Shown piece after piece: positions 56,674 to 64,000 of a stretch of DNA of 64,000 nucleotides (positions are counted from its first letter, which is position 1; every line of letters begins with the position of its first letter). A model generated the notes under the pieces. The model did no database searches and had not been told where the DNA came from. It was given only the letters and a program-made list of their open reading frames with translations. The DNA is from Prevotella sp. (GTDB lineage Bacteria; Bacteroidota; Bacteroidia; Bacteroidales; Bacteroidaceae): positions 22,111-86,110 of the forward strand of contig JAFUZD010000104.1 in the NCBI GenBank assembly GCA_017476785.1, read 5' to 3'. Position numbers and translations under genes: made by a program.

Positions 56674-58605
56674 ATGAACGACCCATCGCCCATACTGGCA
56701 CTGACCCAACAGCGGGCCTTGCTGCAACTGGAATACAACACGGAGAAGGAGGCTTTCCGCCGACAGGCTGAGGAGGCTGGCATCGAGCGTGCCATACACC
56801 GCGGCAACGCGTGGTGGCCACTGCGCGTGGGCCGCAGCTACTACAACTCGCTCAACCAACTGGCGGTAGAGCTGTTTCGCACAGCCGACGACGACATCGA
56901 CCACAACTTCGAGCCGGGACGGCCGGTCACCTTTTTCACCGAGGGCTCCACGAAACCGAAATTCCTGTTTTCTGCCACCGTCAGCTACGTAGACGGCGAC
57001 CGGATGGTGGTGGCCATTCCCGACGGCCGGCTGATGGAGCTGCAGCAAAGCGAGGGACTGGGCGTGATGCTGTCGTTCGACGAGACCTCCTATCGCACGA
57101 TGTTCGACGCGCTGGAGCGCGCCATCCGCGGTAAGGGACGGCTGGGCTACCTGCGCGACCTCTTCTATTCGCACCGCAAGCCCGAGACGTTCGTCTTCCC
57201 CCCGATGCAGTTCCCCTATCTCAACGAAGCACAGCAACAGGCCGTCAACGAGGTGCTGCGCGCTAAGGACGTGGCCATCGTGCACGGCCCGCCGGGCACG
57301 GGCAAGATCACCACACTCGTCGAGGCCATCCGCGAGACGCTGATGCGCGAGCCGCAGGTGCTCGTTTGCGCCCAGAGCAATATGGCCGTCGACTGGATAT
57401 CAGAGAAGCTCGTCGACCGTGGCATCCACGTGCTGCGCATCGGCAATCCGTCGCGCGTCAACGACAAGATGCTGTCATTCACCTACGAGCGTCGCTTCGA
57501 GTCGCACCCCGACTACCCCCAGCTGTGGGCCATCCGTAAGGCCATCCGTGAGGTGCGCGCCAACCGCCGCCGGGGCGACCAGAAATATCATCAGCGCATA
57601 GAGAGCCTGCGCAGCCGCGCCACGGAGCTGGAGGTGCGCATCAATGCCGAGCTGTTTGGCGAGGCACGCGTCATCGCCTGTACGCTCGTGGGGTCGGCGC
57701 ACCGCCTGCTCGACGGGCATAAGTTCGGCACGCTCTTCATCGACGAGGCCGCACAGGCCCTCGAGGCCGCCTGCTGGATTCCCCTGCGGCGGGCGCAGCG
57801 CGTGGTGCTGGCCGGCGACCACTGCCAGCTGCCACCCACGGTGAAGAGCATCGCCGCACTGAAGGCCGGGCTGGGTCGCACGCTGATGGAGCGACTGGTG
57901 GACCAGCATCCCGAGGCCGTCACCCTGCTCACGGTGCAATATCGGATGCACGAGGATATTATGCGCTTCTCCAGCAACTATTTCTACGATGGCCGTGTGA
58001 CGGCCGCCCCCGAGGTGCGCTTCCGCAGCATCCTCGATCTGGACCGCGCGATGGAGTGGATAACGGAAGACGCGGAGAACTCGGAGAACTCGGAGAACTC
58101 GGAGAACTCAGAGAACTCGGAGAACTCGGAGAACTCAGAGAACTCGGAGAACTCGGGGAACTCAGAGAGCTCTGGGGGCGGGCCCTCCCTCTCCAATCCC
58201 GACGAGGCTCGCCGCACCCTCGACGCCCTGCAACGCTACTTTGAGCGCATCGGCAAGCAACGCCTGCTCGACGAGCGCATCGACGTCGGCATCATCTCAC
58301 CCTACCGCGCGCAGGTGCAGCTGCTGCGCCGACTGCTGATGAAGCGCGAATACTTCAAGCCCTTCCGCCGAATGATCAGCGTCAACACCGTCGACGGCTT
58401 TCAGGGGCAGGAGCGCGACGTCATCGTCATCTCGCTCGTGCGCTCCAACGACACGGGCCAGATAGGCTTCCTGCGCGACCTGCGCCGGATGAACGTCGCC
58501 ATCACCCGCGCCCGGATGAAGGTCATCATCCTCGTCGACCGCGCCACCCTCACACGCCATCCCTTCTACCGCCAGCTGTGGGAGTATATAAAAACCCACC
58601 CCTAA
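56674..58605 (+). CDS. SF1 helicase, IGHMBP2/UPF1-like, with altered Walker A
   Basis: 643 residues from ATG 56674. An N-terminal beta domain (about 40-170) precedes helicase motifs: Walker A GPPGTGKITT, Ia VCAQSNMAVD, Walker B LFIDEAAQALE, III VVLAGDHCQLPPT, IV LTVQYRMHE, V VNTVDGFQGQERDVI and VI NVAITRARMKV. Motif I has Ile where the family has Thr (GKT, which coordinates Mg-ATP); ACC to ATC is a single transition. Residues about 468-500 are a Ser-Glu-Asn repeat insert. ATPase activity is doubtful if the Ile is real. Confidence 0.9.
   Translation: MNDPSPILALTQQRALLQLEYNTEKEAFRRQAEEAGIERAIHRGNAWWPLRVGRSYYNSLNQLAVELFRTADDDIDHNFEPGRPVTFFTEGSTKPKFLFSATVSYVDGDRMVVAIPDGRLMELQQSEGLGVMLSFDETSYRTMFDALERAIRGKGRLGYLRDLFYSHRKPETFVFPPMQFPYLNEAQQQAVNEVLRAKDVAIVHGPPGTGKITTLVEAIRETLMREPQVLVCAQSNMAVDWISEKLVDRGIHVLRIGNPSRVNDKMLSFTYERRFESHPDYPQLWAIRKAIREVRANRRRGDQKYHQRIESLRSRATELEVRINAELFGEARVIACTLVGSAHRLLDGHKFGTLFIDEAAQALEAACWIPLRRAQRVVLAGDHCQLPPTVKSIAALKAGLGRTLMERLVDQHPEAVTLLTVQYRMHEDIMRFSSNYFYDGRVTAAPEVRFRSILDLDRAMEWITEDAENSENSENSENSENSENSENSENSENSGNSESSGGGPSLSNPDEARRTLDALQRYFERIGKQRLLDERIDVGIISPYRAQVQLLRRLLMKREYFKPFRRMISVNTVDGFQGQERDVIVISLVRSNDTGQIGFLRDLRRMNVAITRARMKVIILVDRATLTRHPFYRQLWEYIKTHP
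58075..58173 (+). repeat. 9-bp repeat coding Ser-Glu-Asn in the helicase
   Basis: Eleven units of GAGAACTC(G/A), the last two diverged, inserted between helicase motifs IV and V. Same repeat type as in cbiJ at 15913-16020. Unit gain or loss keeps the frame. Confidence 0.92.
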
Positions 58606-58611
58606 AACCCA

Positions 58612-58757
58612 AAAACCCACCCCCAGCCCCTCCCGAAGGGATGGGAGTTTAGTTACCTCAAGCACTGAAGCAAACCAAGCTCCCCTCCCTTCGGGAGGGG
58701 TTGGGGGTGGGTTATTCCCTTCGGGAGGGGTTGGGGGTGGGTCCCGGGGTCCCGGGT
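58612..58757. repeat. GC-rich repeat cluster
   Basis: Two direct copies of a 26-base CCCTTCGGGAGGGG-TTGGGGGTGGGT unit (58687-58712, 58717-58742) and one inverted copy (ending near 58641), followed by a TCCCGGGGTCCCGGG palindrome. It can fold into strong hairpins between the convergent helicase and lyase genes and may act as a terminator for both. Confidence 0.8.
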
Positions 58758-58759
58758 TA

Positions 58760-61498
58760 TTAATTCTTTATCACCTTAGTGGTGTACACCTTACCGGCGG
58801 TGTCGGTAATCTTCATAATGTATACTCCGTGCGACTGCAGCTGGCTGACGGCACGGCCGTCGGTGGTGAAGAACTCACGGCGGGCCACGTCGATGCCTTC
58901 TTCACTCCACGCTGCACTGATGCCAGTGGCCTCGCCCGTCACGGCCACACCGAAGCGACGGGTGAAGGTGGTCTCGCCGTCATTGACGGTAACGCCGAAA
59001 CGGAACACACCGCCTGCGTCGGGCTTCGTACCGCTAATCTTCAGCGTCGAGCCCTCGACCGTGGCCGTATAGACATCGCTGCCCGACGGCTCCACCACGT
59101 AGGTCGGTACGACGCTCTGACCGTTCTGTCCGTAGAAGCCGGCAAAATAGTCCTTCAGGTCCAGCGTGACCGTCTCGCCGGGAGCCACGATGGCATAGGG
59201 ATAGGCCACAAAGTCCAGATAGTCTTCCAGCAACGTCCATCCGTCGCCGTCGGGGTCGTCGTTCTGGTTGGCATCGTTCGGATTGCTGCCAATCAGCCGC
59301 TCGTACCAGTTAGGTATTCCGTCGCCGTCGGTATCATAGTCGGCCTCGCGCTGCACCTCGGGATAGACCTCCCATCCCTTACCGGCGGCGTGCTCGGTGA
59401 TGTCTTCCTCAGTGTCAATCTCTCCCCTGATGCCCGACTTAGAGCCTTTGTAGGTCCACGTGCCGTCAATGGTCTCGCGGACGTTGCGGCGATGGTGCTC
59501 GTCGGCCATCGGCATCGTTGCACCGCTGTAGCTCGTCACAATCTTCATTGCGTCCTTTGCCGTGTGGATGGTGGCGAAAGAGGGGAAGAGCGGCTCGTTG
59601 ACGAGATACTCGTAGGTAGTCGGAATATTGCCTGTGGCATTGTAGGTGTTGTTCTTCGCATCCGTTGTCAGCGAGTGGTCTTTGTTCTCGCGGATGTTGC
59701 CGCTGACGTAGGCGATGTCGGTACCTTCGGGATTGATGGCTGGCTCGAAGTCCTGTGTGAAGAGGGTGGTGCGCCTTGTGTCGGGCCCCATCTTGTAGTA
59801 GTTACCCACGAAGTTCACCTCGTGGCAGTTGCCGTCGGTGGTACGTCCGTTCCAGTTGTAGACCACATTATTAAATAGGTCGAGTCCGCCGATAGGGATA
59901 TTGTTGGCATCCATTCCGCCGCCCATCGACCAGTTGCGGCCGCTGCAGTTGACCAGCAGGTTGTGGTGCCACGAACCACGCTGGCCGTCGATGGTGGCGG
60001 CATAGCCGTGGTTTGTTCCGTCGGCATAGTTCTTGTGGCCGGCAATGCCCAACGCCTCGCTGATGACGCTGTACTGGAACGAGATGTTCTTGGCGCCACG
60101 GCCGCTCACGGTCTCGTCGGTGCCCCACGCGGCAGTGCAGTGGTCCACGATGGCGTGGTCGGCACCCGACATACCCATCGCATTACCCGTGTTCTCGCCA
60201 TACACGCCCAGTCCGCGCTTGAAGCGGATGTGGCGGCAGATGACGTCGGAGCCGATATTGATATTGGAGGCTTTGATGCAGATGCCCTTACCCGGTGCTG
60301 TCTGACCGGCGATATAGGCATAAGGCTTGGTGAAGCTGGAGCTGAAGTCGAGCTCGATGATACCGCTGACGTCGAACACGATGTAGCGCGGACCAGTCAT
60401 CTCGGTCAGTCCATAGAGCAGCGTGCCGGGCTCGCTGCCACCGCTCAGGCTGATGACGTGGTAGACCACGCCGCCGCGGCCGCCGATGGCATAGCGTCCA
60501 TAACCCTCGGCATCGGGGAAAGCCAGATGACGGGGACGGAACGACCACACCAGTCCTTTATGCACCGTTCCGTCGGCCTCAACCTCGTCCACGCGCCAGT
60601 AGTAGATGTTGTGGGTCGTCAGGCCGGTAGCGGTATAGCTGGTGGCCGTGCCTTCATACTGCCACGCGGTGGCACGCTCCACCTCGTCGGCATCCGTACC
60701 GAAGTAGAGACGGTGCTTGGCGGCCGTCGGTCCGGCAGTCCACTGCAGCTCGCAGGAACCGTCGTCGCAGTCGTAGTGATAGTCGCGGCTGTTGGGGATG
60801 GGGTCCTGTGCCACGAAGGGCGACGTGTCGAGCAGCAGGGCGTTGAGCATCACGTTGGTAGTCTGATACGTCTTGCCCGCTTCCACGACGGTCGTATATC
60901 TCAGATAGACAGAGTCGCCCTCCTCAATGTCGAATCCCACGTAGGAGTAAGTGGCGTCGGCCATCTTCAGGTCGGTGACGGGATTCTTCACATTGACAAA
61001 GTCCACGTCGGTCTGCTTCACCGTGTACGCGCCTTTGTTGATTTTCAGTTCCACCTTAATCTTGGGCATCTCGCCCGACTTGACATCCTTCCACACGTGG
61101 TAGGCCATTGCCGTGTGGCTGCCGGCGGTGAGCCCTTTGACTTTTATCTCAATAGAGGTAGGCGTGTCGGTGAGCGTCGGCGTGTTGCCGTTGTCGTCGA
61201 TAAAGGCCACCACGCCGTCGCCCAGCAGGCGCAGGCCCGTGGCGCCGTCGCGTCCGGCGTTGCAGGTGTTCTTGTTCCACTGGTCGCGCAGCACGTTGGC
61301 ATTGCCCGTTGCGGCGATGCTCAGTTCCATTCCGTTGTCGAGCACCATCGTGGCCGACTCGGCGTGCGGAATCTTCCACTCGATGTAGTCGGGCTCGTGG
61401 GTCTGTGCTTCCTGCGCGTTGCTGAAACTGAAGTCGATGCGTTGCGCCGCAGCACTGGCGGCACACAGCACAAAGATAAAGGTCAGTAGTTTCTTCAT
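58760..61498 (-). CDS. Secreted pectate lyase with sorting C-terminus
   Basis: 912 residues from ATG 61498 (MKKLLTFIFVLCAASAAAQ), the only start giving a signal peptide. An N-terminal carbohydrate-binding-like region and a fibronectin-like segment (ELQWTAGPTAAKHRLYFG) are followed by a PL1-type parallel beta-helix: FPDAEGYGRYAIGGRGGVVYHV, ADHAIVDHCTAAWGTDETVSGRGAKN and GSWHHNLLVNCSGRN. Next come calcium-type repeats (DTDGDGIPNWYE, DDPDGDGW) and an Ig-like domain. The C-terminus (GVYIMKITDTAGKVYTTKVIKN) matches T9SS sorting domains, implying surface attachment. It cleaves polygalacturonate. Confidence 0.87.
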   Translation of the reverse strand: MKKLLTFIFVLCAASAAAQRIDFSFSNAQEAQTHEPDYIEWKIPHAESATMVLDNGMELSIAATGNANVLRDQWNKNTCNAGRDGATGLRLLGDGVVAFIDDNGNTPTLTDTPTSIEIKVKGLTAGSHTAMAYHVWKDVKSGEMPKIKVELKINKGAYTVKQTDVDFVNVKNPVTDLKMADATYSYVGFDIEEGDSVYLRYTTVVEAGKTYQTTNVMLNALLLDTSPFVAQDPIPNSRDYHYDCDDGSCELQWTAGPTAAKHRLYFGTDADEVERATAWQYEGTATSYTATGLTTHNIYYWRVDEVEADGTVHKGLVWSFRPRHLAFPDAEGYGRYAIGGRGGVVYHVISLSGGSEPGTLLYGLTEMTGPRYIVFDVSGIIELDFSSSFTKPYAYIAGQTAPGKGICIKASNINIGSDVICRHIRFKRGLGVYGENTGNAMGMSGADHAIVDHCTAAWGTDETVSGRGAKNISFQYSVISEALGIAGHKNYADGTNHGYAATIDGQRGSWHHNLLVNCSGRNWSMGGGMDANNIPIGGLDLFNNVVYNWNGRTTDGNCHEVNFVGNYYKMGPDTRRTTLFTQDFEPAINPEGTDIAYVSGNIRENKDHSLTTDAKNNTYNATGNIPTTYEYLVNEPLFPSFATIHTAKDAMKIVTSYSGATMPMADEHHRRNVRETIDGTWTYKGSKSGIRGEIDTEEDITEHAAGKGWEVYPEVQREADYDTDGDGIPNWYERLIGSNPNDANQNDDPDGDGWTLLEDYLDFVAYPYAIVAPGETVTLDLKDYFAGFYGQNGQSVVPTYVVEPSGSDVYTATVEGSTLKISGTKPDAGGVFRFGVTVNDGETTFTRRFGVAVTGEATGISAAWSEEGIDVARREFFTTDGRAVSQLQSHGVYIMKITDTAGKVYTTKVIKN

Positions 61499-61528
61499 TG
61501 TCAGTTGGTTTAGTGAGTAGTCTGTGCG

Positions 61529-61557
61529 CAAAGATACGCATTTTGCCCGTTCGGCAA
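61529..61557 (-). promoter_or_regulatory. Pectate lyase promoter
   Basis: Minus strand TTG (61555-61557), 18 bases, TATCTTTG (61529-61536). Confidence 0.55.
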
Positions 61558-61602
61558 ATGCAAAATATGATAAAAAAGGCGTGAAATCTGATTTAAATGG
61601 TG

Positions 61603-61610
61603 TATTTTTG
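61603..61610 (+). promoter_or_regulatory. -7 box of the pseudouridine synthase gene
   Basis: TATTTTTG seven bases before the ATG, leaving almost no 5' leader. Confidence 0.5.
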
Positions 61611-61617
61611 CAGTCAG

Positions 61618-62994
61618 ATGACACCATTTCACCCACTGAACAGCCCCTACCCGTCGCCCGAACGGTTCACTTATCCGTTCTGCTACGAGCCTCATCCGCT
61701 GTGCATTGCCGCAGCCGACGAGCTGAAACGCCACCTCGCCACCGAGCCCGCCATCGGCACCGATGCCCGCAACGGCAAGATGTTCGGCGTGCTCGTCGTC
61801 AGCGACGAGACAGGCCGGCGCGGTTTTCTGGCGGCTTACAGCGGACTGCTGGCCGGGCGCAATGACTGGCCTTACTTCGTGCCACCGGTGTTCGACGCGC
61901 AGCAGCCCGACGGCTACTTCAAGCAAAAGGAAAGGGAGATCAGCCGTCTTGCCGAGAGTGGAGACGCCGCCCACCGCAGCCTCTCCCAGTCCCTGCAGCG
62001 ATGGCTCTTCCATCAGTATCGGATGCTGAACGCGCTGGGCGAAGAGAAAGACCTCGTAGAAATATGGCACGACTACCACTCTGAGCGTGTGCGCCATCAG
62101 TTCCCCCTGCCCCCGGGCGGCAGCGGCGACTGCTGCGCACCCAAGCTACTGCAATATGCCTACCGCCACCGGCTGCATCCCCTCGCGATGGCCGAGTTCT
62201 GGATGGGACGCTCGCCCCGCGGCGAGATTCGCTATGAAGGTCAGTTCTATCCCGCCTGCCGCGGTAAGTGCCTGCCCATACTCACGTTTATGCTGCGCGG
62301 CCTCGATGTAGACCCCAATCCACTGGCACTGCGTACGCCGCTCGCCAGTCTCTGCATCGTCTACGACGAGCCTGCATTCGCCGTCGTCGACAAGCCAGCG
62401 GGACTGCTCAGCGTGCCGGGTAAGGACCAACTGCCGTCGGTGGTCAGCCTGCTGCGCGAGCGGTGGCCTGAGGCCGAGTGCATCCGTCCTGCCCACCGGC
62501 TGGATATGGACACCAGTGGTCTGCTGGTAGTGGCCAAGACCGAGGCGGCCTACGCTGCACTGCAGGCGCAGTTTGTCCGCCACGAAGTGACCAAGCGCTA
62601 CGAGGCATTGCTGACCCCGAGCGACGAAGGGCGAGGGACGGCAGGCGAATGTAACACCACACATCTCCCAAAAGCCTCGCAGACCATCCGCCTCCCCCTG
62701 CGCCCCGACCCGCTGGACCGCCCGCGACAGGTGGTAGACTGGCAGCACGGCAAGACAGCCGTCACTGAGTATGCCTTTACGGACGACAACCGCGTCAGCC
62801 TGTGGCCCCACACCGGCCGCACCCATCAGCTGCGCGTCCACTGCGCCCATCCCGAAGGGCTCGGTCGCCCCATCGTCGGCGACGCACTCTATGGCCACAG
62901 CGGTGACCGGCTGTGCCTGCACGCCGCCGAACTCACCCTGCGCCATCCCGCCGATGGCCACGAGCTCCACTTCGTCAGTCCCCCGCCGTTCTGA
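61618..62994 (+). CDS. RluA-family pseudouridine synthase with N-terminal extension
   Basis: 458 residues from ATG 61618. The first ~230 residues are an extension seen in some Bacteroidetes members (FCYEPHPLCIAAADEL, GKMFGVLVV). The catalytic domain follows with AVVDKPAGLLSVPGK, AHRLDMDTSGLLVVAKT (catalytic Asp in HRLDMDTSG), TKRYEALL and HTGRTHQLRVH. It isomerises uridine in rRNA or tRNA; the exact site is unknown. It probably has a nearly leaderless mRNA. Confidence 0.9.
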   Translation: MTPFHPLNSPYPSPERFTYPFCYEPHPLCIAAADELKRHLATEPAIGTDARNGKMFGVLVVSDETGRRGFLAAYSGLLAGRNDWPYFVPPVFDAQQPDGYFKQKEREISRLAESGDAAHRSLSQSLQRWLFHQYRMLNALGEEKDLVEIWHDYHSERVRHQFPLPPGGSGDCCAPKLLQYAYRHRLHPLAMAEFWMGRSPRGEIRYEGQFYPACRGKCLPILTFMLRGLDVDPNPLALRTPLASLCIVYDEPAFAVVDKPAGLLSVPGKDQLPSVVSLLRERWPEAECIRPAHRLDMDTSGLLVVAKTEAAYAALQAQFVRHEVTKRYEALLTPSDEGRGTAGECNTTHLPKASQTIRLPLRPDPLDRPRQVVDWQHGKTAVTEYAFTDDNRVSLWPHTGRTHQLRVHCAHPEGLGRPIVGDALYGHSGDRLCLHAAELTLRHPADGHELHFVSPPPF

Positions 62995-63095
62995 CAGTGC
63001 CTCCTTTTGCATTGTAGAGATAGCAAAAACACCTAAATAATATTAAACTGCAAAATAATTCGGCACTCTCAATCCGTAATTCGTAATTATTTTCG

Positions 63096-63103
63096 TAACT
63101 TTG
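63096..63103 (+). promoter_or_regulatory. -7 box of the enolase gene
   Basis: TAACTTTG 41 bases before the enolase ATG. A matching TTG at 19-20 bases upstream is not evident. Confidence 0.5.
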
Positions 63104-63129
63104 CCATCTGGATATCAATTCACACTTAA

Positions 63130-64000
<871 letters not shown>

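Noticed and set aside
58075-58173. CRISPR-like short repeats
   Set aside because: Nine-bp units without spacers, in frame within a helicase; a coding microsatellite, not CRISPR.

Overview
The window reads as a chromosomal segment of a Prevotella-like member of the Bacteroidales. The grounds are the Bacteroidetes promoter form (TTG, 19-20 bases, TAnnTTTG, usually written TAtCTTTGC) before many genes, weak Shine-Dalgarno sequences, TonB receptors, a T9SS-type C-terminus, BspA-type repeats, DUF4250 and the anaerobic NrdD/NrdG pair. Most of the window is GC-rich. Two AT-rich blocks (about 1.2-4.4 kb and 45.7-52.0 kb) look horizontally acquired.

Layout. 1-0.75 kb: 5' part of cobyrinate a,c-diamide synthase. 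1.0-4.4 kb: AT-rich cassette (structured leader RNA, two small envelope proteins, an HNH protein with a repeat tail, a CoiA-like nuclease). 4.5-5.2 kb: GNAT toxin/antitoxin-like pair. 5.35-20.5 kb: cobalamin block. A cobalamin riboswitch controls TonB receptor - surface-lipoprotein CbiK - TonB receptor. It is followed by four bifunctional corrin-ring enzymes (CbiH-CbiC, CbiE-CbiT, CbiG-CbiF, CbiJ-CbiD) and a convergent BtuFCD-type ABC importer. 20.5-24.4 kb: tandem repeats, a second copy of the structured leader RNA, two zinc-ribbon proteins, a membrane protein, a UDG-like protein and a WYL regulator. 24.5-30.2 kb: housekeeping genes (greA, HIT, mannose-1-phosphate guanylyltransferase, tRNA-Leu, TSUP, DUF4250, SDR).

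30.4-45.05 kb is the most interesting region. It is a one-directional array opened by a LytTR regulator and closed by a strong terminator. It encodes two FHA proteins, a PP2C phosphatase, three Hanks-type kinases with different periplasmic C-termini (MORN, helical, TonB-C), two acidic bitopic proteins with Ca-loop-like motifs, a secreted caspase-like protease, a BspA-type protein, a Sel1 protein and a coiled-coil lipoprotein. An acidic-Thr-Ile/Val motif recurs in kinases, FHA protein and a putative client, suggesting a phosphothreonine/FHA circuit across the inner membrane. 45.75-52.04 kb carries a second, AT-rich signalling cassette of the TerY-P type (VWA, PP2C, two HGD-type kinases, DUF4407).

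52.1-64 kb: nrdG/nrdD, a GNAT-like protein, an SF1 helicase with an altered Walker A, a secreted pectate lyase, an RluA-type pseudouridine synthase and the 5' part of enolase. Several genes carry apparent lesions: an amber codon in the Sel1 gene, an opal codon cutting the TonB domain from a kinase, a one-base frameshift in a TerY-P kinase, and Thr-to-Ile in the helicase Walker A. Two noncoding repeat types (a three-palindrome element in two inverted copies, and a SEN-encoding 9-bp repeat inside two unrelated enzymes) stand out.
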